In this document: piece after piece, positions 43,103 through 55,506 of the stretch
How the letters are laid out: each line of letters begins with the position of its first letter
Numbering within the stretch: the stretch's first letter is position 1
Origin: Hordeum vulgare subsp. vulgare
Lineage: Eukaryota; Streptophyta; Magnoliopsida; Poales; Poaceae
Direction: 5' to 3'
NCBI RefSeq assembly: GCF_904849725.1
Contig: NC_058519.1
Location: forward strand, 578,206,676 to 578,270,675
DNA length: 64,000 bases
The notes under the pieces: generated by a model
Database searches by the model: none
Seen by the model: the letters and a program-made list of their open reading frames with translations, nothing else
Told to the model about the DNA's origin: nothing
Made by a program: the position numbers and the translations under genes

Positions 43103-44324
43103 TGATACGTCCCAAACGTATCTATAATTTCTGCTTGTTCCATGATCATTTTGGTGACATTGTTATATGTTTTGCTACACTTTTGTATCATTTTACACAT
43201 ATTTGGACTAACCTACTAACTCAGTGCACCCAGTGCCAGTTTCTATCTGCTGATGTCTATTTTGCACGGGCTTTTACCCAATTTTCTGAAGCCCGAAAAA
43301 TTCCAGGAAAAATATATAAAAAATCAGCGAAACAGAAGCTTTCGGATCACCGAAGATGGGCCAAAGGGGGGCTCGGGGCTGCCGAGGTGACCTGCTGGCG
43401 CGGCCAAGCCCTAGGCTACGCCAGGAGGTTGCCTGGGTGGGACCCACCTCCTCCGGTGCCCTCCTTAGGCCTATATTTAGAGTCCTGAGAGAAAACCCTT
43501 ACACAACTTCGAGAATCGCGAATTTCTCCATCGTTCCGCCACCGCAGCGCTTCTGAGATCGGGAGCCCTAGGAGACCTCTTCCCGGCACCCTACCGGAGG
43601 GAGGATTGACCTCCGGAAGCTTCTCCACCGCCATGGCCGCTTCTCGGACGTGCCATGAGTAGTCCTCCTTGGACCATGGGTCCATGACCAGTAGCTATGT
43701 GATGTATTCTCTCCAATCTTGTGCTTCAATGGTTAGTCCTTGTGAGCCGCCCTACATGATCAATGCATCTATGTAATTCTGTTTCTATTGCTATGCTCGG
43801 TTTGTTGGGATCCAATGGATTATGAGATTATGTTCAGATTGTTATTAGTTATATATTTGATTATCCTTTTATATTATGTTCCTTAGTGATTCATGCATGT
43901 TCTCCATTGCTATTTATTGCTTTGGCCGAGTAGTAGATTGTAACTCCAAGAGGGAGCATTATGCATGATTGTGGGTTCATGCCCCTCGATGTCTAGCTTG
44001 AGTGACAAACATGAGACTAGGGGATGTGTTGTTGCCACCAGGGAGAAAACAACGGTGCTTGTGACCACAATTGCAAGGATTGTTTACCTTACACATAGTT
44101 CGTTAGTGTAGTTGTCCGTTGCTTTGAGTTTACACTTTGGGTGGGGCTCACAAATTAATACCGACGAGATGGTCTGGATAGATATCTTAAGGTGGATGAT
44201 TAGTAAGTAGATGCTGATGAATAAACAGTCAACTTGTCTTGGCGTACTGCCCATTACTACTGAACCTCTAACAATCAAGTAGCATAATTAGCATTGCGGT
44301 GCGTTCATAATTCTGTCAATTGCC
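43103..44324 (+). mobile_element. LTR of a third gypsy family, split by the 12.7-kb element
   Basis: It starts TGATACGTCCCAAACG. It is cut at 44324 by the element at 44325-57051 and continues for about 18 bases at 57057-57074 before another LTR interrupts it at 57075. It reads as the front 1.24 kb of one LTR. The rest is outside the window. Confidence 0.75.
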
Positions 44325-45537
44325 TGCTACGGCAACAAACAACAACGCCAGAAATTGACACATTGACGGAGACTGGCATGCGTTGGTTTTTCCCTTGAAG
44401 AGGAAAGGGTGATGCAACACAGGAGCAGTAAGTATTTCCCTAAGTTTGAGAACCAAGGTATCAATCCAGTAGGAGAATCTCGTCAAGTCCAGAGTACCTG
44501 CGCAAACACAAAAGAGCTTGCACCCAACGCTTTAAAGAGGTTGTCAATCCCTTCAAGATTGATTGCAAAGTGAGATGTGAAGGAGGAAAGTGCAACGTAG
44601 TAAAAAGTGTAAGGCTGAAAATATGGTGTGGAGTAGACCCGGGGGCCATAGTGTTCACTAGAGGCTTCTCTCAAAATAGCAAGTATTACGGTGGGTAAAC
44701 AAATTACTGTCGAGCAATTGATAGAACCGCACAAAGTCATGACAATATCTAAGGCAATGATCATACATATAGGCATCACGTCCGAGACAAGTAGACCGAT
44801 ACTTTCTGCATCTACTACTATTACTCCACACATCGACCGCTATCCAGCATGCATCTAGTGTATTGAGTTCATGATGAACAGAGTAACACCTTAAGCAAGA
44901 TGACATGATGTAGAGGGATAATCTCAAACCAGTGATGAAAACCCCATCTTTTTACCCTTGATGGCAACAACATGATGCGTGCCTCTCTACCCCTTCCGTC
45001 ACTGGGTGAGGTCACCGCACGGTATGAACCCAAAACCAAGCACTTCTCCCATTGCAAGAATCATAGATCTAGTTGGCCAGACAAAACCCACAACTCGAAG
45101 AGAATTACAAGGATATGAAATCATGCATAAGAGAGATCAGAAGAAACTCAAATAAGATTCATAGATAATCTGATCATAAATCCACAATTCATCGGATCTC
45201 GACAAACACACCGCAAAAGAAGATTACATCGGATAGATATCCATTAAGATCATGGAGAACTTTGTATTGAAGATCCAAGAGAGTGAGAAGCCATCTAGCT
45301 ACTAGCTATGGACCCGTAGGTCTATGGTGAACTACTCACGCATCATCGGAGAGGTCATGGTGTTGATGAAGAAGCCCTCCGTATCTGAATCGCCCCTCCG
45401 ACAGGGCACCAGAATGTGCCCCAGATGGGATCTTGCGGAGACAGAAGCTTGCGGCGGCGGAAAAGTACTTTCGATGATGTCCTGGTTTTTTCTGGGATTT
45501 TAAGGAATATATAGGCGCAAAACCTAGGGCAGAGGTG
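44325..45537 (-). mobile_element. 3' LTR, distal part
   Basis: This is the end part of the 3' LTR of the 12.7-kb element, from the interruption at 45537 to the terminal GTAGCA at 44325. Translations on the minus strand (44461-45057) recur in every copy of this LTR family and are not genes. Confidence 0.88.
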
Positions 45538-48500
45538 TGATACGTCTCCATCGTATCTACTCTTCCAAACTCTTTTGCCCTTGTTTTGGACTCTAATTTG
45601 CATGATTTGAATGGAACTAACCTAGACTAACGTTGTTTTCAGCAGAATTGCCATGGTGTTGTTTTTGTGCAGAAATGAAAAATTCTCGGAACGTCCTGAA
45701 AATTTAGGGAGAATGTTTTTGAAAAATATGAAAAATACCTGCGCAAAGGTCCACCGGAGGGGATGGGCCAGTGGGCCACAAGCCCTGTTGCCGGGGCCAC
45801 CCCCTGGCCGCGGCAACCAAGCTTGTGGGGCCCACGTGGCTCTGCCGCCCCCAAACTCATTGCATCTTGATGACCGTTGTCGCTCTCTAGTTGGTCGCTT
45901 CCCAGTCTTTTGCTAGCCTTCATTTTTACTAAGCGGAACACTGCTTGTGCATCCACTTCTATAAACCCAAAAGTTTTTCCATGGGAGTCCACCGTACCTA
46001 CCTATTTGCGGTATTTACGTGCCGTTCCAAGTACATTTGCATGTGCCATTCTCTAAACCTTCAAGAAATAATCTGTTTTGCATGCCCGAACCGCTCATGT
46101 GGTGATAGGGGGCTATTGGTATCTTCCATGTTAGGCGTGTTATCCTCGACATGTGTTTATTCACTGTCATTCACGAGAAAGGGGCCGGTAATTGGAATGC
46201 CCAGTTCCACGCTTAAATCGAAAACATAACTGTAAAACAAGACTCCCCCCGGATTGATGTTAGTATGGACGGTACCCGAGGATTCGGCTAGCCGTGGAGT
46301 GTGATTGATTGGTGGTGGGGGAGTAAAAACTTTACTTTTCTGTTTGGGGACCGCCTATAGCATGAGTAGCGTGTAAGATATTGAGAATTCTTGGTCATTG
46401 CGTTGACAATGAAAGCATGCCACCCAAAATTATTATCTGTGTTTTCAAAGCATGAGCTCTGGCACCTCTGCAAATCAATGCTTCCCTCTGCGAAGGGCCT
46501 GTCTATTTATTTTCCCGTTGAGTCATCTTCTTCTTATATAAGCACCAATTAGAGAGCACCTCTGTCATTTTTATGCTTTGCTTTTGATTGATATTGAGTA
46601 TGACTATGACTGGATCTTCGTTGCTATGAATTACAATGTTTAGTCAGCCCTTGATCTTTGAAAGTTCTCTGCATTTATGTTTTACGGTCTCAGAAAGAGC
46701 TAGCGAGATACCACCTATTCATATTGCGTCATGCTTGTTTTGATTGAATTGTTGGTATCTGAAACTCATTATTATTTGCTCGCTAGCTGATTATGCCATT
46801 GATATTAGTTTACCGTGAGACCTTTGTGTCACTTGCTTATGTGGTTAACTTGTGATCTTTCTGAAATTCTGGTTACGAGGTAGACATAGTTTCAACAACA
46901 AGATCAAGCAGAGTTTGTCAAAGTTTTTCTTTCTCTTTCAGTTTGTCAACTGAGTCGCTTGAGGACAAGCAAGGTTTTAAGCTTGGGGAGTTGATACGTC
47001 TCCATCGTATCTACTTTTCCAAACTCTTTTGCCCTTGTTTTGGACTCTAATTTGCATGATTTGAATGGAACTAACCCAGACTAACGTTGTTTTTAGCAGA
47101 ATTGCCATAGTGTTGTTTTTGTGCAGAAATGAAAGTTCTCGGGACGTCCTAAAAATTTACGGAGAATTTTTCTGGAAAATATGAAAAATACTTGCGCAAA
47201 GATCCACCGGAGGGGATGGGCCAGTGGGCCACAAGCCTTGTTGCCGCGGCCACCCCCTAGCCACGGGAACCAAGCTTATGGGGCCCAGGTGGCTCTGCCG
47301 CCCCCAAACTCAGCTCTATAAATTCACTTTCGCCCAAAAAAAATCAGAAGAGAAGATTTCATCGCGTTTGCGATACGGAGGCGCCGCCACATCCTGGTCT
47401 TCATCTGGAGGATAGATCTGGAGTCCGTTTTGGGCTCCGGAGAAGGGAAATCGTCGCCATCGTCATCATCAACCTTCTTCCCTCTCCAATTCCATGAAGC
47501 TTTTCATCGTTTGTGAGTAATCTATTCGTAGGCTCGCTTGGTGGTGATGAGTAGGATGAGATCTATCATGTAATCGAGTTAGTTTTGACGGGGATTGATC
47601 CCTAGTATCCACTATGTTCTGAGATTGATGTTGCTACTACTTTGACAAGCTTAATGCTTGTCACTAGGGCCCGAGTGCCATGATTTCAGATCTGAAATTA
47701 TTATGTTGTCACCAATATATGTGTGTTTTAGATCCGATCTTGCAAGTTGTGGTTACCTACTATGTGTTATGACCCGGCAACCCCGGAGTGACAATAACCG
47801 GAACCACTCCCGGAGATGACCATAGTTTGAGGAGTTCATGTGTTCACCAAGTGCTAATGCGTTGTTCCGGTTCTTTATTAGAAGGACAACTTTTATATCC
47901 TGCAGTATCCTTTTGGACCCTGCTGCCATGGGAGGGATGTACAATAGATGTCATGCAAGTTCTTTTCCCTAAGCAAGTATGACTACACACGGAATGCATG
48001 CCTACATCACATTGACAAACGGGAGCTAGCCACATATCTATCCGTGTTATAACTGTTTGCATGATGAATGTCATCCAAACGAATCACCGACCCATTGCCT
48101 ACGAAATTGTCCCACTGCTCCTGTTACTTGCTCTGCTGCTACTGTTGTTACTACTGTTGCTGCTGCTGTTACTTGCTACTGTTGTTACTTGCTAGTGTTG
48201 CTACTTGCTACTGCTGTCACTACTGCTGTTCCTTGCCACTGCTGCTACTCCTTACAACTACCTGCTACGATACTGGTTCGCACGACGATGACGGGAAAGA
48301 CTATTTCCCGTCCACGGGCAAGTTCTGGCGCCATTGATACGACAGTTAGGAATGGTCTGCCTTGTCACCAGATCATTTCTGACATCGTTGTTATTATACT
48401 ACTTTGCTGCTGATACTTTGCTTGCAGATACTAATCTTTCAGGTGTGGTTGAATCTAACACATTCAGTTGCTAATACTCGAGAGTATCCTCTCACCTCCT

Positions 48501-48700
48501 TCGTGGCGAACCAACAAATTTGGGTTGAATACTCTACCCTCGGAAACTGCCGTGAACCCACGCGCTGGTGGGCCATTGCAAGACAATTGCTAATTGTTGA
48601 GCAACTGGGAGCAGTTCTGGCTCTGTTGTCGCGAAGGCATCAAGCCAGGGACACGTCAATAACATTCTTCTAGTGTCGTTGCCGGGGACTGCCGTTAGCA
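45538..48700 (+). mobile_element. Deleted gypsy element with TSD AGGTG
   Basis: AGGTG flanks it at 45533-45537 and 48701-48705. The 5' LTR is reduced to about 325 bases (45538-45862) and fused to the interior. The remaining interior (45863-46991) is non-coding and ends with the polypurine tract TTTTAAGCTTGGGGAGT. The 3' LTR, 46992-48700, is 1709 bp and ends GCCGTTAGCA. It is about 300 bases longer at its end than the relative at 29607-31014 and contains a primer-site-like sequence near 48674-48688. Confidence 0.85.
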
Positions 48701-48705
48701 AGGTG

Positions 48706-49031
48706 GCCCAGGCAGCCCCCAAGCGAGGGTGGCGCGGGCCCCCTGGCCGCGCCATGAGGGCTTGTGGGGTCCCTCCAGGCCCCGTGCCCTGATTCTCCAG
48801 CTTCCCGATCTTTTTCTGTTTCAAAAAAAAATCTTTTTGGCAGTTTCATTCCATTTGGACTCCATTCAAAATCCTCCTTTGAAAGGGGTCAAAAACATGG
48901 AAAAAACAGGAACTGGCACTTGACACTGACTTAATAGGTTAGTCCCAAAAAATATATAAAAGGCATACAAAACATCAAAAGTTTGACAAGTTAATAGCAT
49001 GAAACCATCAAAAATTATAGATACGTTTCAT
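48706..49031 (-). mobile_element. 3' LTR, proximal part, start deleted
   Basis: This continues the LTR at 44325-45537 on the other side of the nested element. It ends at GATACGTTT near 49031 without the expected TGATACGTCTCC start, and joins interior sequence that lies about 250 bases before the polypurine tract in the 20092 relative. Confidence 0.8.
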
Positions 49032-50660
49032 ATAGTCTGGCTATGCTCCATCATCCTCACACAACTAATGTAAATCATGCACAACCCCGGTATTGGTCAA
49101 GTAATTGTTTTCGCACTCTTACTTTCTCAAACTTTTTGTAATCATCACACAATACATGAGCGTGAGCCATGGATACAGAACTATAGGTGGAATAGTGTGT
49201 GGTGGTGGTTGTGAGACAAAAAGGAGGAGATGGTCACATTGACTCGGCGTATCAAAAGGCTATGGAGATGCCCATTAATAGATATCAATGTGAATGAGTA
49301 GGGATTGCCATACAAAAGATGCACTAGAGCTATAAGTATGTGAAAGCTCAAAAGGAGAACTAGTGGGTGTGCATCCAACTTGCTTGCTCCCGAAGACCTA
49401 GGGAAATTTTGAGGAAGCCCATCATTGGAATATACAAGCCAGGTTATATAATGAAGATTCCCACTAGAATATGGTCGTGACAAAGCAAGAAGCTCTCAAT
49501 CATGAAGAACATGGTGCTATTATGAAGCACAAGTGTGGAAAAAGATAATAGCATTGTCCCTTCTCTCTTTTTCTCTCTCTTTTTTTGGGGCTCATGGCCT
49601 CTCTTTTTTGGGCTCTTTGGCCTCTTTTTTTATTTCCTCACATGGGACAATGCTCTAATGATGATCATCACACTTTTGTTTACTCACAGCTCAAAGCTTA
49701 GAACGATGATGACTCTATAGGAAATGCCTCCGGCAGTGTACCGGAATGTGCAACGATGTAGCTTGGCCTATGACGTTGAAACATCTCGCTAGCTATCTTA
49801 CGATCATGCAGTGGCAATATGAGAGTGACGACACAAGTCATGAGACGGAACGGTGGGAGTTGCATGGCAATATATCTCGGAATGGCTATGAAAATGCCAT
49901 AGTAGGTAGGTATGGTGGCTATTTTGAGGAAGGCATATGGTGGGTTTGTGTACCGGCGAAAGTTGTGCGGCACTCGAGAGGCTAGCAAAGGTGGAAGGTG
50001 AAAGTGCATCTATACCATGGACTCACATTAGTCATGAAGAACTCCCATACTTGTTGCGAAAGTTTTTATTAGTAATCGAAACAAAGTGCTAAACGCATAC
50101 TCCTAGGGGAAGGGTTGGTAGGTGTTAACCATCGCGCGATCTCGACCTCAACACAAAGGCTGACAAACAATAGATCAATTATGCTCCGACTTCCTAACAT
50201 AGCGGTTCAACATACGTGCATTCTACGGGAATCACTAACTTCAACACAAGTATTTCTAGATTCACCACACCCTACTAACACAACTCTTAATATTTCTGAA
50301 TCCACGTCTCAAAACTAATTGAGAGGAATCAGGACTTCTCTTTCTACTCAATGCACATGAAGATGGAGGTTTTTATATCCTCTTTGGGTACCTATCACCA
50401 TTGGGACTACTTGCATAGCATAAGCCAAGTACCAAGTCACGCACCGCCATGCTCTAAAAGATATAAGTGAAGCACATAGAGCAAAATTATCTAGCTCAAG
50501 AGATATAAGTGAAGCACTATGAGCATTCTAGCAAAATCACGATGAGTGCATGTATCCCTCTCTCAAAAAGGTGTGCAGCAAGGATGATTGTGACACAACA
50601 AAAAGAAAAGACTCCTACGATACAAGACGCTCCAAGCAAAACACATATCATGTGGTGAAT
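49032..50660 (-). mobile_element. Non-coding interior of the 12.7-kb element, left part
   Basis: There is no gene. It matches, in reverse, the interior of the 20092-27548 element (for example CTGGCTATGCTCCATC and ACAACCCCGG). It ends at the TSD TGAAT (50656-50660) of the solo LTR. Confidence 0.75.
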
Positions 50661-53600
50661 TGTAACATCCCAATTTTTCCTAATTGGGAATGTTTTACAT
50701 TGTAGCTAAGCATCTATGCATATTGATTGAAATAAAGTTTGCATTTGGATTTTTTCGACTTTTGCTTTTGCATTTCTATTTTTTTCTTCACACGAGAAGT
50801 GCCGGGAAATGATCTCTTGCACGCAAGAGAGAGCGGAGGAAAATGACCCTCCAACATGTGAGGCATCTCTGAAATATTTGGAGCCAAGAAAGCCAAAGTT
50901 TTATCATGAAAATAATTGCCAAAAAGAAATAAAGCATCTAGGGGATTTTCTGAAAAAAAAACATTTTTTAAAAGTTTTTATTTTTGCTTTGGAAAAATGT
51001 TAATCGAGTAGAGGATTTTTTCTGTTTTTTTGGTATATAATACCCCATATTAATTATTTTATTTGTTCTCTTTTTATTCCCTTTTAGTTTCTGTTTTTAA
51101 AAAAAGGCTAAATAGGAAACGTTTTTTTAAAGGAAACCGCCGCCGGCGCATTATAGCTGTGGGCCGAATCCCACTGTAACCGGGATTTAGATCCCTTTCG
51201 GGTCGGCTGGCCGCATCCCCCTGCGCCCCTCTCTCCCTCACTGCCCATGGGCCCCAGCGCCGACCTGACCTTCCGCTCGGCCACCTCCTTCCTCCTCTCG
51301 CCCCTCCCCTTTCCTAAACAGAGACCGAGCCCGAGTCCCTTCCCAGTTCGCCGGGATCCGCCCGATCCCCCTGCCCCTTCCCTCCCGAGCGCCCCTCTCC
51401 CCTTATAAATACTGCCCCCGACCGCCGCACCCCGTTCCCCACCTCGCCACGCCGTCCCGCCACCCTGCTGCACCGCCGCCGGAGCACCCGAGCTCGGCCA
51501 GCTTCGGCCACCCACTGCACCGCCTCCGGCCACCCCGACGCCACCAACGCGCCCGCCGCCCTCGCCCGCATCGACTGGAGCCTTCGCCGCCGCCGGAGAC
51601 CCTCTGGAGCACCTTCCCCATCCTCACCCGAGCCGCCGCCGCTGTCAAGCCCTCGCCGGAGCAGAGCAACGCCGGTGAGCACCCCATCCCCCCTCAGTAG
51701 CCGTTGGATCCTAAACGTACGCTACATATTAGATCGCGAATACCCTTTCGGTCTTCTAAACAAAACCGAGCCGGTTTTATTCACTTAACTATTTAGCCAG
51801 AGTGTCCTCGTTAAGTTTCGGCCGTTTGCTCCCTACACCCGCAGCACACACCCCCGCAGCCAATCAGTGAGCGCCACGTGTACCCCCCCTGCCCGTTAGC
51901 AATTGTTTTCTTTTTCTGTTTAGTTTCAAAAACAGAAAAGTTTCAGTTTTGTTTTGACCATAGCTTTTGATCCCGAAGTCCAATGAGGTTGATTCTTTTT
52001 CCAGTAGATCCCAATTTGTCTGTGGTTTTTAAAAATATATAATTTGTCTATGTTTGAAATTTTCAAATTTGAATTAGATCAGATTTAGTTTAAACCTTGT
52101 TTTGCTTATTCCAGGAGTTTAAAAAATGATTTTGAGTTGATTCTTTTTGCTACTGCTTCCTAGTGATTGTATCTTACTGTGGTAGAAGTTTCAAAATGTT
52201 TTAAATATTTTTACTTGGGTTTTTGACAGAAACAAGTTTCTGCCTTAGTGACGTGTAGTAAATTCTTTCACTTAGGCCATAGCAACTTTTTACTTGTGGT
52301 GTTATTTTTACTTGTTGTTTGATTGTAGTGCTGATGGTGTGTATTTTTTTGTATCGGTAGATCACCCGGAGTGCGAAGCTTGTTACTTAGAAGCGCTCGA
52401 TCAAGACAACTATCATCAAGGCAAGTCATTTTGATCATACTATCTCCTATGTTTTTTTATGCATGGTAGTTTCACCTTTCTTTGCCCAATTTTATGCTGC
52501 TTAGGTACTTGGAAATTTTAGTATAGGTTGTAGTATCATGTGGTAGGCACACAACAACCCCGATACTTGGCCCCTGGACGACAAATTTCATATTGCTATG
52601 CTTGAGTAGACGGGATTTCGGTTGAGTGCATAACACGAGTGATGCGAGGTTGATTAAATAATCAAGACCGGTTAAGACAAGATTTTCAAGACCTCGGACG
52701 CAATGCAACTCTGGGTGAAGGACGGTTGATCGGCTCCCTGGAGAAACCAGTGGATGACCCGGGATGCTGGAGTCGGCCATGACATCTTGCGGAAAGCTTC
52801 ACCCAGGCTCGAAGAGATGGACAGAGGCTTCAAGACCCAAGGCTTACCTGCACAGCCACAAGTCATTATGGGCTCTAGCTTGGTTGGACAACGCGGCGAA
52901 TCTAGACAGGCGGTTCTAGCAGATGTAGAAGAACGGTAGGAATGGATGGGCACCGATAGGGATTCAGAGGGACCCGTTGAAAGACCATGTTTTGGTCATC
53001 CGGTCTTCAAACACCCTGAAGTGCGAGGACATACACGGAGGCGATCAAATCTTGTGGGGAACGTGTGCAAAACTCTGCAGAGTGCCCAACCTAATCGATT
53101 AGCCGTGTCCACGGTCATGGACAACTTGAGCCGAAGGCATTGAAATCCCCCTGAACTCTCGACACAACTTAATAATGATGTGGGTGATAACAACAACTCG
53201 GGTACGAGAATTGGTTGGCGGAACTATCTCGTTAACAACAAACAATGTAGTAATATTTTTGCTTCCAGCCCCTCTTGTTGTAGGATAAAATTGGCTTTAT
53301 GCAAAACTTATAGCCCCACCTGCCAAATATGCATGTAGAGATAGTTGATTATTATTTTACCCCTCTCTTTGATGACTTGCCGGCATATTCCATATGCTGA
53401 CCTACACGGCTGCAACGTATCATGTTGCAGAGTACTTTTCCGACCAGGAGTGAGGCTACAATCTACGCTCAGCGACATGCCCTGGAGTCGGATGGACTCG
53501 TCTACCTGATGCTTCGCTAGTCTTCGTTAGATATCTCATGAGATGGCCTTCAGCCACTTTATTGTAATCCTTTATTGTAATAAAGTACTCGTTATGAGAT

Positions 53601-53728
53601 TTCGATTAATAAAGCTGTGTGATTGAACTCTTGAATATATACATTAATGTACTGAGTGTGTACCAGCATGATCTTGGGATGGTACGGAAACACCAGAGGC
53701 TTGACCCGTCTTGAGTTGGGTCGCTACA
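50661..53728 (+). mobile_element. 3.07-kb solo LTR with TSD TGAAT
   Basis: It starts TGTAACATCC and ends GGGTCGCTACA (TGTA/TACA inverted repeat). TGAAT lies on both sides (50656-50660 and 53729-53733). Bases on either side join into interior sequence found intact near 24010-24060. A GC-rich section (51120-51710) follows a TATA box (TTATAAATA, 51403-51411), and CCGGTGAGCACC at about 51670 looks like a splice donor. Open frames of 100-140 codons in the GC-rich part lack motifs. Family not identified. Confidence 0.85.
51403..51411 (+). promoter_or_regulatory. TATA box of the 3.07-kb solo LTR
   Basis: TTATAAATA is followed by a C-rich, A-poor leader of about 260 bases and a donor-like CCG-GTGAGC. 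This arrangement is like a plant gene's first exon and intron. Confidence 0.5.
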
Positions 53729-54524
53729 TGAATAAAAATATAGCTCCAAGTAATATTACCGATGGATTGAAGACGAAAGAGGGGATGCCTTCCTGGGGCA
53801 TCCCCAAGCTTAGGCTTTTTGGTGTCCTTGAATTTGGATTGGGATGCCTTGGGAATCCCCAAGCTTGAGCTCTTTCCACTCCTTATCTCATTGTCCATGA
53901 GAACATCACCCAAAATTTGAAAACTTCAAAACACAAAACTTAAACAGAAACTCGTGATATCATTAGCACAAGAAAACAAACTACCACCTCTTTTGGTACT
54001 GTAGAAAACTTGAATTCTATCTATATTGGTGTTGGGATACTGTATTCTCACTTTTCCATGGCTAGAACCCCCGATATTAACCATAGTTTCATCAAAACAA
54101 GCAACCAACTCAACAAAAACAGAATCTGTCAAAAACAGACCAGTCTGTAGCAATCTGTATACTTCGTATACTTCTGGTACCTCAAAAATTCTGAAAAATT
54201 ACGACTGCGTGGGCAAAAGGCATATCAACCAGAAGCAAAAAGAATTAACTCAAAAGCTCTTTCTGAATAAAAATGAAAAGTCATCTCGTGAGCGAAAAGG
54301 TTTTGTCTTTTTCCAGCAGGATCAAAAAACCATTACCAAGACTAGTAATAAAGGTTTTACTTGGCTCAAACATAAAAAGAAACACAAAAAACACAATCAC
54401 AATAGAATTTATGATGGTGTGGACGCAACAAAACAGAAAGAAAAAGAAATAAATTCATTGGGTTGCCTCCCAACAAGCGCTATTGTTTAACGCCCTTAGC
54501 TAGGCATTGATAATTCAATGATGC
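53729..54524 (-). mobile_element. Non-coding interior of the 12.7-kb element, right part
   Basis: No gene is seen. It includes two inverted copies of the AAGCTTGGGGAT-type block near 53800 and 53850, and the GGGTTGCCTCCCAACAAGCG block near 54459-54478 that follows the ORF in this group. Confidence 0.7.
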
Positions 54525-55274
54525 TCACATAAAAGACAAGAATTGAAGCACAACGAGAGCATCATAAAGCATGTGAAAATCACATCTAAGTCTAACATAC
54601 TTCCTATGCATAGGCATTTTATAGGAAAACAGATTGTCAAGACAACCAATAGTTGCCATATGCAAGGAAGAAGAAAGAGACAATATCAATCTCAACATAA
54701 CGAGAGGTAATTTGGTAACATGAAAGTTTCTACCACAATATTTTCCTCTCTCATAGCAATTACACATGGGATCATATTCGAATTCAACAATATAGCTATC
54801 TCAAAGGATATTCTATTCATGATCCACATGCATGCAAAGTTGACGCTCTTCAAAAATAGTGGGATTATCATCAACTAAAGTCATGACTTCTCCAAACCCA
54901 CTTCCAATAATATTGCAAATATCATATTCATCATGAGGTTTAAACAAATTTTCAAGATCATAAGAAAAATCATCACCCCAATCATGATCATCGCAACAAG
55001 TAGGGGACATAGCAAAGCTAGCATCCCCAAGCTTAGGGTTTTGCATATTTTTAGCATGTTTGTCACTAATAGAATTTATAGTGAAACCATTGCAATCATG
55101 CTTTTCATCCAAGGAGCCCTCGTGAATCACTTCATAAATTTCTTCCTCACAATTTTCAGATTCACGCATCTCAAGCAAAACTCCATAGAGAAAGTCAAGT
55201 GTACTCAACTTACTAGCAATTGGTTCCACATAAGTGGATCTCTTAAAGAGATTAGCAAGTGGGTGAGGATCCAT
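54525..55274 (-). pseudogene. Unknown ORF of the 12.7-kb element, broken
   Basis: From ATG at 55274 an acidic frame of 153 codons runs to 54813, then the sequence continues in other frames to about 54525. The later part holds K-M-P-M-H-R-K-Y-V-R-L-R, the same patch as in the plus-strand ORF at 21762-23111. The N-terminus (D-P-H-P-L-A-N-L-F-K-R) differs from that ORF. I see no Gag, RT or integrase motif. It sits directly after the leader, in the gag position, so a Gag-like role is a guess. Confidence 0.6.
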
Positions 55275-55478
55275 ATCACTAGATTTTCAGCAAGCGAAGA
55301 TGCAAGCATATTGAAGTCACATAACACACAAGCAAAGAGAAAGCAATCGAGAGAAAGGGCGAACAAAAAAGGCAAATTGGTGAAGTGGGGGAGAGGAAAA
55401 CGAGAGGTAACTCGCAAACAAAGTAAATGCAAGAGATGAGTTTGCAACACCTACTTGGATGAGTTCTTGACTTGATCC

Positions 55479-55496
55479 TCCCCGGCAACGGTGCCA
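55479..55496 (-). promoter_or_regulatory. Primer binding site matching tRNA-Asp
   Basis: On the minus strand TGGCACCGTTGCCGGGGA lies 10 bases past the LTR end. It has one mismatch to the complement of the tRNA-Asp 3' end. Confidence 0.82.
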
Positions 55497-55506
55497 TACA
55501 TTCTTC

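Noticed and set aside
51108..51687. GC-rich frames suggesting a host gene exon
   Set aside because: The section lies entirely within a TSD-bounded LTR. Several overlapping frames are equally open, with no motif, as expected from GC content.
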